A DNA stretch of 46,348 bases from Phycisphaerales bacterium (GTDB lineage Bacteria > Planctomycetota > Phycisphaerae > Phycisphaerales > UBA1924): assembly GCA_029260315.1 (NCBI GenBank), contig JAJDDM010000115.1, positions 1-46,348 on the forward strand. Direction: 5' to 3'. Made by a program: the position numbers and the translations under genes. Within the stretch, counting starts at the first letter, position 1. Every line of letters begins with the position of its first letter. Below the pieces are notes generated by a model. It did no database searches and was not told the DNA's origin. It saw nothing but the letters and a program-made list of their open reading frames with translations. Of the stretch, positions 17,424 to 27,500 are shown piece by piece.

Positions 17424-18590
17424 CTATTTGTTCGACCCCACCAGATCCGCGTTCGTTTTGAACCGCGCCATCGCCGCCAGCAACTGCTCCATCTGCAACG
17501 GCGGGGGCATCGCCATCATCCGCCGACGCAGCGCCGTCATCGTCTCCAGCGCCCGCGGTTCCAGGAGCTTGTCTTCCTTGCGCGTCCCGCTGCCGGCAAG
17601 GTCCATCGCCGGAAAGATCCGGCGATCGGCGACCTTGCGGTCGAGCACAAGCTCCATGTTCCCCGTGCCCTTGAACTCCTCGAAAATGAGCTGATCGCCC
17701 CGGCTGCCCGTATCGACCAGGCACGTCGCCAGCACGGTCAGGCTGCCGCCTTCTTCGGTGTTGCGAGCCGCGCCGAAGATCCGCTTGGGGACCTCCAGGG
17801 CCTTGGAGTCGATGCCGCCGGACATCGTGCGACCGCTCGAAGAGTGCTGCTTGGAGCGATTGAACGCCCGCCCGAGCCTCGTCAGCGAGTCGAGCAGCAC
17901 CACGACGTGCTGGCCCGCCTCGACCATCCGCTTGGCCCGCTCAATGCACATCAGGCTGACCGCGATGTGCCGATCCACGTCGTGGTCGTTGCTGCTGGCC
18001 AGGATCCGCACGCGATCGGGCGCCCACGGATGCTCGCCCGCGGTGAAGCTGTGCCGGAAGTCCGTGACCTCCTCGGGACGCTCATCGACCAGCAGCATGA
18101 AGACAGACACTTCCTTGTGATTGTGGAGGACCCCCTCTGCAATCTGCTTGAGCAGCGTCGTCTTGCCGGCCTTGGGCGGGCTGACAATCAGTCCGCGCTG
18201 CCCGTACCCGATCGGGCAGAACAGGTCGATCAATCGGCAGGCCTCCGGACAGCCCGGATACTCGAGCGTGAGCCTCGGCTGGGGATCGATGCTCGTCAAC
18301 TCATCGAAGCCCAAACGGTCCTTGAACGCCGCCGGATCCATGCCCTCGATCGCCAGGATCTGATCGACCACCGGGCGAGCATTCCTGGGCCCCCTACCCC
18401 GACGACGCTTGGGCTTGCGCTCGACGACCTCGACCGTCAGCTCCAGCCCGTCGCGCAGGTTGAACGCCTCGGTGAGGGCCAATGGCAGGAACGGATCGTC
18501 CTCGCGCTCGACCACCATCGAGCCATTGAGTTGGCGGATGCGCCCTTCGGCGCGCTTCGGCATCTGGAGTATGCCCGTAAGCGTCTTCAT
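17424..18590 (-). CDS. rho: Transcription termination factor Rho
   Basis: Rho is the hexameric RNA-dependent ATPase that ends transcription. The 388-aa product has an OB/cold-shock-like RNA-binding part (about residues 4-110), a Walker A SPPKAGKT (137-144), Walker B region [17 protein letters not shown], and the C-terminal RNA-binding loops. It is shorter than E. coli Rho (419) because the N-terminal helical bundle is missing. A basic insert [12 protein letters not shown] (59-70) sits within the RNA-binding domain. ATG 18590 is chosen because the frame further upstream runs through a good promoter. No clear Shine-Dalgarno site is visible. It converges with the HD gene, with 8 bases between stops. 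Confidence 0.93.
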   Translation of the reverse strand: MKTLTGILQMPKRAEGRIRQLNGSMVVEREDDPFLPLALTEAFNLRDGLELTVEVVERKPKRRRGRGPRNARPVVDQILAIEGMDPAAFKDRLGFDELTSIDPQPRLTLEYPGCPEACRLIDLFCPIGYGQRGLIVSPPKAGKTTLLKQIAEGVLHNHKEVSVFMLLVDERPEEVTDFRHSFTAGEHPWAPDRVRILASSNDHDVDRHIAVSLMCIERAKRMVEAGQHVVVLLDSLTRLGRAFNRSKQHSSSGRTMSGGIDSKALEVPKRIFGAARNTEEGGSLTVLATCLVDTGSRGDQLIFEEFKGTGNMELVLDRKVADRRIFPAMDLAGSGTRKEDKLLEPRALETMTALRRRMMAMPPPLQMEQLLAAMARFKTNADLVGSNK

Positions 18591-18684
18591 GACACCATTT
18601 CGTGCAAAGTTCTCGTTCACGGAGCTCTGGAAGCGGCCGACGGGGCGATCACTCTCACCTCTCGATCCCGACCTCGCTCGCAGA

Positions 18685-18713
18685 ATCAGAGCAAACCAAA
18701 TGCCGAAAGTCAA
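18685..18713 (-). promoter_or_regulatory. Predicted rho promoter
   Basis: On the minus strand TTGACT (18713-18708), 17 bp and TCTGAT (18690-18685) match the -35/-10 pattern (5/6 and 4/6). Transcription would start near 18678, giving a leader of about 88 bases before ATG 18590. Long leaders are usual for rho genes, which often control themselves by termination in the leader. Confidence 0.45.
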
Positions 18714-18819
18714 GCGAGCGACCAATCCACGCTCCCCATCGTCACAGAGGATTCCCTACGATGCCCCGGGCCGACGGGCTCGTTTCTGGGCACGCACGCA
18801 ACGCATCGATGGCGGGATC

Positions 18820-20574
18820 ATGGCGACACTGCAGGGCATCGCGGTTTCCAAGGGCGTCGTTATCGGGCGCGCAATCGTCTTTGACGCCGGCAGCCGACGC
18901 ATGCCCCGCAGGACCATACCGGAATCACAGATCGACGAGGAGCTCGATCGCTTCGAGGCTGCCAGCAAGACCGCGATCGAGTCGCTGAAGCAGGCCCACG
19001 AGCGGGCCCGCGAGGACATGGGCGACGAGGCCGCGCGGGTCTTCCTGTTCCACCTCGGCATGCTCCAGGACAAGGAACTCGTCGCCCCCGTCCGCGCGAT
19101 GATCCGCGACGAGCGCGTCAGCGCCGAGTACGCCGTCAGCGAGGTCTTCGGGCAGTGGGAGCGCCGCTTCGCCTCCAGCAGCGACTCGATGTTCCAGACC
19201 AAGGCCGACGATGTCCGCGACCTTGCCGACCGCCTCGTCTCCACCCTCGTGGGCGCAGAATCGGGCATCACGGGCGATCTCAGCGGCATGGTCGTCATCA
19301 GCCGCGACCTCACGCCCTCCCAGGCGGTGGACGCGGGCAGGGCCGGGGCGGCGGCGGTCGTCACCGCCCTCGGCGGACCCACAAGCCACACCGCCATCGT
19401 CGCCAAGGCCCTCCACCTGCCCACGATCGTCGGCTGCCCGGGCGTGACGCGAAAGATCCAGAGCGGCGATCGGGTCATCGTCGACGCCGACACCGGCAAC
19501 GTCCTCGTCGCGCCCGACAAGAAGACACTCAGCGACTATCGCAGAATCATCGAGCTCCGCGAGACCTATCACCTCACGCTCGACGAGCTGGCCGATCTCG
19601 ACGCAGAAACCAGTTGCGGCGTGCGGATCGCCCTGCACGGCAACATCGAGTTCCCCGACGAGATCGCCGACGTGACGCGCCTGGGCGGCTCGGGCGTCGG
19701 GCTCTATCGCACCGAGTTTCTGTACCTCACCAGCCGCACCGAGCCGACCGAGGAGGAGCAGTACACGAGCTACGCCCGCTGCGTCGAGCTGCTCGACGGC
19801 GCGCCGCTGACGATCCGCACGCTCGATCTGGGCGCAGACAAGCACACGCAATCGCGCGAGGAGATCCCCGAGCGCAATCCCTTCCTGGGCTGCCGGAGCA
19901 TCCGCCTGTCGTTCCATCGGATCGGGTCGTTCAAGACCCAGCTCCGGGCGATCCTGCGGGCCTCGCGCCTGGGTCCCTTGCGGATCATGTTCCCGCTGAT
20001 CACCTCGATCGAGGAGTTCCGCAGGGCGAGGCTCATCGTCCACGACGTGATCGAGGATCTCGCCGATGACGGCGAGCCGATCGACAAGCCCCCGCTCATC
20101 GGCATGATGGTGGAGGTGCCCAGCGCCGCGTTGCTCAGCGAACAGTTCGCCCGCGAGGTCGATTTTTTCAGCATCGGGACCAACGACCTGGTGCAATACA
20201 CCCTCGCGGTCGACCGCACCAACGAGCGCGTCGCCCACCTCTACCAGCCGACCCACCCCGCGGTCCTCCAGCTCATCCGCCAGGTGATCCAGGCGGCCCA
20301 GAATCACGACATCCCCGTGTCCTGCTGCGGGGAGTCCGCGGGCGATCCCGAGTTCGCCCTGTTGTTGTTAGGGCTGGGCATGCGTACCCTCTCGGCGACG
20401 CCGGATTCGATCCCCGCCCTCAAGCGGGCCGTCCGATCGGTCGATATCCGGACGTGCGAGCGCATCGCCGACAAGGCGTTGACGCTGGATTCAGCGCCCG
20501 AGATCGCGACATTTCTTCGCGATCGGGCGCGGAAGATAGTGCCCGAGGCGTTCGACGGACGGTCCGCCGAATAG
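18820..20574 (+). CDS. ptsI: Phosphoenolpyruvate-protein phosphotransferase (Enzyme I of the PTS)
   Basis: Enzyme I takes phosphate from phosphoenolpyruvate and passes it to HPr. The 584-aa protein has the N-terminal HPr-binding helical part (LQGIAVSKGVVIGRA at the start) and the swivelling phospho-His domain GGPTSHTAIVAK with active His190. The C-terminal PEP-binding barrel has GVGLYRTEFLY, the metal site in VEVPS and FFSIGTNDLVQYTLAVDR, and CCGESAGDP with the catalytic Cys. Length is normal. ATG 18820 begins the conserved region; a longer open frame upstream overlaps the rho promoter and is not conserved. No HPr or sugar-specific PTS gene is in the window, so its role may be regulatory. It is divergent from rho. 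Confidence 0.94.
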   Translation: MATLQGIAVSKGVVIGRAIVFDAGSRRMPRRTIPESQIDEELDRFEAASKTAIESLKQAHERAREDMGDEAARVFLFHLGMLQDKELVAPVRAMIRDERVSAEYAVSEVFGQWERRFASSSDSMFQTKADDVRDLADRLVSTLVGAESGITGDLSGMVVISRDLTPSQAVDAGRAGAAAVVTALGGPTSHTAIVAKALHLPTIVGCPGVTRKIQSGDRVIVDADTGNVLVAPDKKTLSDYRRIIELRETYHLTLDELADLDAETSCGVRIALHGNIEFPDEIADVTRLGGSGVGLYRTEFLYLTSRTEPTEEEQYTSYARCVELLDGAPLTIRTLDLGADKHTQSREEIPERNPFLGCRSIRLSFHRIGSFKTQLRAILRASRLGPLRIMFPLITSIEEFRRARLIVHDVIEDLADDGEPIDKPPLIGMMVEVPSAALLSEQFAREVDFFSIGTNDLVQYTLAVDRTNERVAHLYQPTHPAVLQLIRQVIQAAQNHDIPVSCCGESAGDPEFALLLLGLGMRTLSATPDSIPALKRAVRSVDIRTCERIADKALTLDSAPEIATFLRDRARKIVPEAFDGRSAE

Positions 20575-20791
20575 CCAACCGGCAAGAGCCTTTCTCGGCG
20601 GTTTCCCGCCGGGACAGACCCGCCCCTGTCGAGCGCCCCAGAGCGCGCCGGAGGCGGGCGTCGCGGATGTCGAAGGCGGCAGGCGAGATGATCGCCCGCC
20701 CCCCTCGCCCTCAGCGCACACGTCCCGACGAAGTATCCCGCCGGGTTCATCGGTGGCGTGCGATCGGTCGATCCCGCCGCCCGGAGCAGCG

Positions 20792-23164
20792 ATGCCCAAG
20801 ACCCAGATGCTGATCAACTATGTGCCCGGCGAGGAATGCCGGGTCGCGATCCTTGAGGACGGCAAGCTCGAGGAGTATCACGCCGAGCCCACCCGCAACA
20901 TCTCCCGCGTCAACAACATCTACGTCGGCAAGGTCAAGAACGTCGAGAGCGCGATCCAGGCGGCGTTCGTCGATTTCGGGATCGAGCACGCCGGGTTCCT
21001 CCACGTCTCCGACCTGCACCCGATGTACTTCCCCGGCGAGGACGACGACACCACCGAGCGCGTCGGCAAGAAGACGCCGAGACGCGACCGACCGCCCATC
21101 CAGCAGTGCCTCAAGAAGGGCCAGGAGGTCGTGGTCCAGGTGCTCAAGGAGGGCGTCGGCACCAAGGGCCCCACGGTCACCAGCTATCTGAGTATCCCCG
21201 GGCGCTACCTCGTGATGATGCCGCAGATGGACCGCGTGGGCGTGAGCCGCAAGGTCGAAGACGAGGACCAGCGCAAGCAGATGCGCGACATCCTCAACCA
21301 GCTCGACCTGCCCGAGGGCTTCGGCTTCATCCTCCGCACCGCGGGCTTTGACAAGAACAAGACCGAGCTCAAGCGCGACCTCGCCTACCTCCAGCGCCTC
21401 TGGAAGGACATGGAGAAGCGCCAGAACACGGGCAAGGGCCCCAGGCCCCTCTACGCAGAAAGCGACCTGCTCGTCCGCGCCATCCGCGACTGGCTCACCA
21501 GCGAGATCGACCAGCTCGTCATCGACCACCCCGCGGCCCTCGCCCGCGCCGCCAAGTTCATGAAGATCGTCGCCCCGCGCGGGCAGGTCAAGATCATGCA
21601 ATACCAGGGCGCAACGCCCCTGTTCCACGCCTTCGGCGTCGAGGAGCAGGTCCTGGCGATGCACGCCCGCGAGGTGCCCCTGCCCAGCGGCGGACGCCTG
21701 GTCATCGACGAGACCGAGGCCCTGGTCGCGATCGACGTCAACTCCGGCAAGAGCCGCAGCGCCCGCGACGCCGAGTCCAACGCCTTCAACACCAACCTCG
21801 AAGCCGTCGACGAGATCTGCCGCCAGCTCCGCCTGCGCGACCTCGGCGGGCTGGTCATCAACGACCTGATCGACATGCGTCACCTCTCGAACCGCAAGAA
21901 GATCGAGCAGCGGTTCCGCGACCGGCTCAAGCGCGACCGGGCCCGCTCGACCATCCTGCCGATCAGCAACTTCGGCATCCTCGAGATGACCCGCCAGCGC
22001 CAGCGCTCCAGCCACGAGCGGACGCACTTCGTCGAGTGCCCGACGTGCCGGGGGCGAGGCCTGGTGCAGAAGCCCGGCAGCGTCGCCGCCGACGCCCTGC
22101 GAGAGCTGGAGAGCCTGCTGGCCCACGACAAAGCGAGCCGGGCGGAGCTGGTGGTCCCGCCGAGGCTCGCCGGTGAGCTGCTCAGCTCGCGCCGCGAGTC
22201 GATCACACGCCTGGAGCGGACGCTCTCGCGCCGGGTCGACGTGCGCGTGAGCGAGGCGATCCCGATCGATCGCTTCACGATCTATGTCTACGACGAGCAG
22301 GGCGCGGACCTGAAGCTCGACGGGCGCAGGCGTCCCAAGGCCGACCAGATGCTCGAGCAATGGACCGAGACCGACGAGGCCTGGGCGGTCGACCCTGCCG
22401 ACGAGGCCGCCGGGACTGCGCCGCCAGAGGTCGAGGAGGACGAGCCGACGGACCTCACGCTGCTGGACGATGGCGATGAGCAGACCGAGGGATCCGCGAA
22501 GAAGAAGCGGCGGAGGCGCCGGCGCAAGCGCAGGTCGTCGGGCGAATCCCAGGAAGACCAGGCGAGCGTGGAGTCTTCGCAGATGCCCTCGACCGAAGCC
22601 GAGCCGCCTGAGGCGAGCGAGGACGCGCCAGACCCCGAGACGCCGAGAGAGGCTGATCAACCCGAAGGCGAGGAGGACAAGCCCGCCAAGAAGAAGCGCC
22701 GCCGGCGCAGGGGCAAGCGTTCCAAAGCCGGCGCTGGCACGCCCAACGATGCGTCGGACGCCACCGAGCAGGCGGGCGAACAGCAGGACGAGAGCGCCGA
22801 CACCGAGAGTTCCAAGGACGAGCCACCCGCGCCCGAGTCCGGCGAGGAATCATCCGACGGCACAGCCAAGAAGAAGAGGTCCCGACGCCGGCGCTCGAGC
22901 AAGAAGAAGGCGCCCAGCACCGCCGAGGCCGCTTCGGACGGCTCCAAGGGCGACGAGCCGGGCGAGAGAGGCACGACGGCGGTCGAGCCGAAGCCCAGGT
23001 CGCGCCGAAGCCGATCCTCCAAGGCCTCGTCCAAGCAAGAGCCACCGAAGCCTGAGCCGAAGTCCGAGGCAAGTCCGAACGGCGCCCAGCCTCGCACGCT
23101 GTACGGCGCGAGCCGCCGTCGGCTCTCACCCAGCGACCTCGCCAAGCGCCCGAAGGAACGCTAA
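20792..23164 (+). CDS. rng: RNase E/G-family endoribonuclease with long charged C-terminal tail
   Basis: This 790-aa endonuclease processes rRNA and starts mRNA decay. It has the S1/5'-sensor region (VNNIYVGKVKNVESAIQAAF...GFLHVSDL). The catalytic site has Asp315 (AIDVNSGK) and Asp358 (GGLVINDLIDM). The zinc-link is CPTC at residues 416-419. The core ends near residue 530. The tail of about 260 residues is low-complexity: acidic stretches broken by three basic blocks, KKKRRRRRRKRRSS, KKKRRRRRGKRSK and KKKRSRRRRSSKKK, which could bind RNA or partner proteins as the E. coli RNase E tail does. ATG 20792 has GGAG seven bases before it. dxr starts 2 bases after the stop. The name rne would be equally defensible. 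Confidence 0.92.
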   Translation: MPKTQMLINYVPGEECRVAILEDGKLEEYHAEPTRNISRVNNIYVGKVKNVESAIQAAFVDFGIEHAGFLHVSDLHPMYFPGEDDDTTERVGKKTPRRDRPPIQQCLKKGQEVVVQVLKEGVGTKGPTVTSYLSIPGRYLVMMPQMDRVGVSRKVEDEDQRKQMRDILNQLDLPEGFGFILRTAGFDKNKTELKRDLAYLQRLWKDMEKRQNTGKGPRPLYAESDLLVRAIRDWLTSEIDQLVIDHPAALARAAKFMKIVAPRGQVKIMQYQGATPLFHAFGVEEQVLAMHAREVPLPSGGRLVIDETEALVAIDVNSGKSRSARDAESNAFNTNLEAVDEICRQLRLRDLGGLVINDLIDMRHLSNRKKIEQRFRDRLKRDRARSTILPISNFGILEMTRQRQRSSHERTHFVECPTCRGRGLVQKPGSVAADALRELESLLAHDKASRAELVVPPRLAGELLSSRRESITRLERTLSRRVDVRVSEAIPIDRFTIYVYDEQGADLKLDGRRRPKADQMLEQWTETDEAWAVDPADEAAGTAPPEVEEDEPTDLTLLDDGDEQTEGSAKKKRRRRRRKRRSSGESQEDQASVESSQMPSTEAEPPEASEDAPDPETPREADQPEGEEDKPAKKKRRRRRGKRSKAGAGTPNDASDATEQAGEQQDESADTESSKDEPPAPESGEESSDGTAKKKRSRRRRSSKKKAPSTAEAASDGSKGDEPGERGTTAVEPKPRSRRSRSSKASSKQEPPKPEPKSEASPNGAQPRTLYGASRRRLSPSDLAKRPKER

Positions 23165-23166
23165 CG

Positions 23167-24369
23167 ATGGCGGCCCGCCGCGTGTCCATCCTGGGCTCGA
23201 CCGGATCCATCGGCGTCCAGACCATCGCGGTGATCGAGCACCTGAACCGCCTGCACGAGCAGGGTCTGTTCGAAGACTCCTACGAGATCGTCGCGCTCGG
23301 CGCGGGCTGCCGCGCGACGGAGCTCACCGAACAGGCCCGCGCCCTCGGCGTTCGAGAGATCGCCCTGGCCGATGCGTCCGCCTCCATCGCCGACGGCGTC
23401 CATGCCCGGCGCGGGCCCGACGCCGCCGAACGCCTGGTTCGCGAGGTCTCTTGCGATCTCGTCGTCTGCGCAATGGTCGGCAGCGCCGGGCTCGCGCCCA
23501 CGCTCGCCGCGATCGAGCTCGGACGCGACATCGCCCTGGCCAACAAAGAGACCCTCGTCGCCGGCGGCGAGATCGTCATGCCCGCGGCACGCAAGTCCGG
23601 CTCGCGGATCCTGCCGATCGATAGCGAGCACGCCGCGGCGTGGCAGCTCATGCAGTCGCTCGATTCGAGCTACGTCCCCCCCGCATCGGCTCCCGCCGGC
23701 ATCGAGCGGCTGACGCTCACCGCCTCCGGCGGGCCGTTCCGGGATCTGTCCGCGCACCAGTTGCGTTCGGTCACGCCCGAGCAGGCCCTCGAACACCCGA
23801 CGTGGTCGATGGGCCCGAAAAACACCATCGACTCGGCGACCCTGATGAACAAGGCCCTGGAGCTGATCGAGGCCCGCTGGCTGTTCGATCTCGCGCCCGA
23901 GAAACTCGACGCGATCATCCAGCCCACCAGCTTCGTGCACGCGCTGCTCGAGACCGTCGACGGCTCGTGTCTCGCGCAGGTCTCGGTGCCCGACATGCGC
24001 CTGCCGATCCAACAGGCCCTAACCCACCCCCGACGCGCCCCGGCGTGCGTCGAGCGATTCGACGCCTGCGCACTCGGCTCGGTCGAGTCCAAACCCATCG
24101 ACTCGTCCAGATTTCCGGCAGTCGCACTCGCACGCGAGGTCATGCGCTGCGGCGGCTCGGCCGGGGCGACGTTCAATGCCGTCAACGAGGTCGCGGTGAA
24201 CGCGTTTTTAGACCGAAGGCTCGCGTTCACGCGGATCGCCGAGCTTGTCGGCATCGCGCTGGATGAACTGCCTCATCGGCCGATCGAGTCGCTGGCGGAC
24301 GTGCTGGAGACCGACGCCGAGGCCCGCCGATGGGCGGAGAGCCGCCTGCTCGCGTGCAGCGGGGCATAG
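23167..24369 (+). CDS. dxr: 1-deoxy-D-xylulose 5-phosphate reductoisomerase
   Basis: Dxr (IspC) makes 2-C-methylerythritol 4-phosphate in the non-mevalonate isoprenoid pathway, using NADPH and a divalent metal. The 400-aa protein opens with the NADPH motif VSILGSTGSIGVQT. ALANKETLVAGG and LPIDSEHAA (metal Asp and Glu) follow, then TASGGPFRD, HPTWSMGPKNTIDSATLMNKALELIEA and the IIQPTSFVHALLE region. Length and order are normal. It follows the RNase E/G gene by 2 bases and is therefore likely cotranscribed with it. Confidence 0.96.
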   Translation: MAARRVSILGSTGSIGVQTIAVIEHLNRLHEQGLFEDSYEIVALGAGCRATELTEQARALGVREIALADASASIADGVHARRGPDAAERLVREVSCDLVVCAMVGSAGLAPTLAAIELGRDIALANKETLVAGGEIVMPAARKSGSRILPIDSEHAAAWQLMQSLDSSYVPPASAPAGIERLTLTASGGPFRDLSAHQLRSVTPEQALEHPTWSMGPKNTIDSATLMNKALELIEARWLFDLAPEKLDAIIQPTSFVHALLETVDGSCLAQVSVPDMRLPIQQALTHPRRAPACVERFDACALGSVESKPIDSSRFPAVALAREVMRCGGSAGATFNAVNEVAVNAFLDRRLAFTRIAELVGIALDELPHRPIESLADVLETDAEARRWAESRLLACSGA

Positions 24370-24470
24370 TGGGGGCGGGAGAGAAGGCGGGGGTTGAACC
24401 CGTCTTCGCTGCACGGCGAGTTCCCCCGATCCGGGACCTTCTCTTGATCCCCAACGTGTCTCAGTAGGGA

Positions 24471-24497
24471 TCGCAGCGCCACATCCGTGGCGAAGAC
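24471..24497 (+). repeat. 27-bp repeat, inverted copy at 32530-32556
   Basis: This 27-bp string is the exact reverse complement of 32530-32556. It contains the hairpin CGCCAC-ATCC-GTGGCG. The match ends sharply on both sides. It lies in the space between dxr and the metalloprotease gene, outside any coding sequence. It looks like a member of a dispersed palindromic repeat family. Confidence 0.7.
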
Positions 24498-24531
24498 TCG
24501 CCTTGGCAGAGCGCCGCTGCGCAGTGGAATG

Positions 24532-24567
24532 GGAAAGATAAAGAGGGCCGCCCACCCGGGCGGCCCT
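24532..24567 (-). terminator. Intrinsic terminator after the large metalloprotease gene
   Basis: AGGGCCGCCC (24544-24553) and GGGCGGCCCT (24558-24567) make a perfect 10-bp stem with a 4-base loop. On the minus strand it starts 23 bases after the stop at 24591 and is followed by CTCTTTATCTTT. In the plus direction it could also stop transcripts coming from dxr, although no T-run follows there. Confidence 0.75.
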
Positions 24568-24590
24568 CGATCATTCATACTTGAGACCGA

Positions 24591-27500
24591 TCACTTCTCC
24601 GACTCGCTTCCGAACAGCCCCGCGAACGGATTGCTGAACCCGCCCATCTCCGGCATGTTGTAGATGTACTGCGCGTCCAGCGCCTTCTCGATGCGGATCT
24701 TGCTCTCGCCAAGATGCGCGAGCGTGTACGAATCGAGGTTCCGGGCTCCGCGCCCGTCGGTCAGCTCGCCCAGACGCTCAGAGAGCCCGCGCAGCTTCAT
24801 CGTCGCGAGGTTCGCGATCGCACGCCCCGCCGCCCCCGACCCGTCGCCCGAGAGGCTCAGATCGATCAGGCGATCGATCAGCTCGCGCTGCAGGTTCCGG
24901 CGCAGGCTGGAGATCATCGGCTCGCGGGCCGTGAACCGCCGCCCGTTGGGCGTCGCGTCCAGCTCGCTGAAGATCGCCGAGTACACATTATCGATCACCT
25001 CGGGCACCGTGACGGCGTCCTCGCCCTCATCGACGCGCAGTTCGTTGTCGAACACGCGCCCGAGCGTCGAGGGGTTCATAATCATCGTCAGGGCCGAGGC
25101 CTGGATGCCCATCACCCGATCGTGCACGGGCCACGCCGGGTCGTCGAAGATGGCGCTGAACCCGCCGTCGTCCCACCAGCGGTCGTTGACCATGTGGCGC
25201 AACAGCTCGGGGTTCAGCCCGAAGGCCTCGTCGTTGAAGGCGTGGTCGATGATGAACGTCAGCGCCTCGCGCTGCTTGTCGGCCTCGACCGGCACGCTGG
25301 GCTCAGCCGCCCCCGGGTCGCCCTTCATCGAGCGATTCAGATACGATCCGCCGATCCAGCGGCTCATCATGCTCATCGCCTGGGTCTGCTGCCCGAGCGT
25401 GATGTTGTACGCCCGGCGCGCCTGCGCCCAACTCTCGCCGTCCTCGACGAACTTCTCAAGGATCCGTCCACGGTGCCACACGGCCAAACGAATCTTCTCC
25501 TTGCCGTACTCCAACGGATCGGCCCCGAGATCCCATCGCTGGGCCAGGGGATCCGGGCCCCAGGTGTCCTCGTCGGTCGCGTAGGGCTTATCCGCCTCGG
25601 CGGCGCGCGTCGCGATCTTCTTCGGATCATCGAACGTGTAGCCGTACTCGATCGCCCACATGTCATACGGCCCGATGTCGGTCATCGAGAAGTTGCCCTG
25701 GACTTCGCCGGACTCCACGCGGATGTTGAACCCGTTGTAGTCCATGACGCTGGCGCCCCAGGTCTGGTCGGCCAGTTCCTCGGAGTTGATCTCGTCGATC
25801 GACTGGATGCTCGAGGCCTTGAAGTTGTGACGCAGGCCCAGCGTATGCCCGCACTCGTGGGCGACCAGATCGGCAAGCAGCGGGCCGACGAAGCTCTCGG
25901 GGATGCCGTCGAGCAGATCGTCCGGCTCGACGTCCTCCGCCTCGTCCTCGCCCTCTTCCTCGCCCTCGGCGTCTTCGTCCTCGGGCTCGTCCTCATCCTC
26001 GGGCTGCGCGCCGTTCAGGCGGGCCCGCATGTGCTCGGGGAGCTGGTCGATCAGCTCGGGATTCGCCTCGAGCTGCTTCTTGATCTTCTCCAGCACCTCC
26101 GGCGGCAGGTCGGGCTGCCCGGCGCTCTCGGTCGAGAGATCCTCATCGAGCCCCTCGAGCATGTCCAGATGCATCCGCAGCAGCGTCATCTGGATCGCCT
26201 TGCCCTCGGCACACAGGCACATCCCGTTCTGCTGGCTCACGCCGCCGCGCAGCCCGTCGTAGGCGTCGTCGCCCAGGATCGCCGTCCGCACGTTCGCCGC
26301 CGGGTGCCCGCCCATCGGCTGCGGACCACGCGCGGCCCGCATCATGATCGCGCGATCGCGCTCCGCCGGCGGCAGCAGACGGATCCGCGGATCCCACCGC
26401 GGGTTGCGCTCCAGCCACGCCATCGTCTGCGGCGTGAAGTTCTCCATCGCCAGCTCGGGAATGATGTCATGGAACCGCGTGTAGAACCCGCGGATAAACC
26501 CGTCGGTCAAGACGATATCTGCGTCGAGGATCTGCCCGGTCTCGGGATGCACCCGGCTCGGCCCGATCGCCGTGCCCGCGCCGTTGCTCAGCCAACGGAT
26601 GAAGTTGTAGCGAACATCCTCGGGGTCCTTATCCATGTGCGCCCCGGTCTGGGCGTCCTGGAAGCGGACCTCGATCGCCCCGTCGATCCCGACCTGCCGG
26701 AACGCGCGGTTCCAGTACTCGATCCCCTGCTTGACGTACCGTCGATACCGCACGGGTGTCGAGTGATCGACATAGAAAATGATCGGCTCCTTCGGCGGGC
26801 TCAGCTTCAGCTTCGGATCCCGCTTCTCCAGGTGCCAGCGGTTGATGTACCGCTTCCATGTCGCGGTGCTGTCCATCTCGCCGAGATCCTGATGCACCGT
26901 CGTGAAGAACCCGACGCGCGCATCGGCATCACGCGGCTTGTAGCCCGAACGCTTCGGCACATCGCTGATCGAATAGTGGTAAATCTTCAGCACGCCGCCC
27001 GAGGCCGGCGCCTCGAACGCGATCTCCACGTTCTGCGGGAACGCCTTGGCCTTGTGTACCGTCGCCAGGCGCGAGTTGATGCCCGCGGCGCCGAACCCGA
27101 AGAACGTCGTCGCGTTGCCCAAAAGCAGCCCGTCCATGTCGATCACCGGCTGCCCGCTCGGGCCCATGCACACGATCGGCACGTCCAGGATCACCCGGTC
27201 GGTGAACAGCCGGTCCACGCTGCTGCGGCTCTCGGCGTCGCCGCTGCTCTTGCGCGCGATCTGCGGCGCCATCAGCGCCAGCCGCTTGTCGTACCGCTTC
27301 CAGTAACAGTAGATGTCGCCCTGCTGGAGGCCCGCGTAGTCCTCGCCCCCGCCGACGGTCATCGCGAAGAACTGCCGCTTGGACGCATACCCCCGGGGAA
27401 GCTCGGCGAGCATCTGCCCGTCCTTATCCCGCACCCACAGGTTGTAATACCCCGACCCGTCGGTCGTCGAGACGACCTTGCGATAGTCCTTCGAGACATC

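Noticed and set aside
20596..20611. Hairpin CGGCGG-TTTC-CCGCCG as a terminator after ptsI
   Set aside because: The stem is short and no T-run follows. The 217 bases between ptsI and the RNase E/G gene may be a regulated leader, but nothing specific can be shown.
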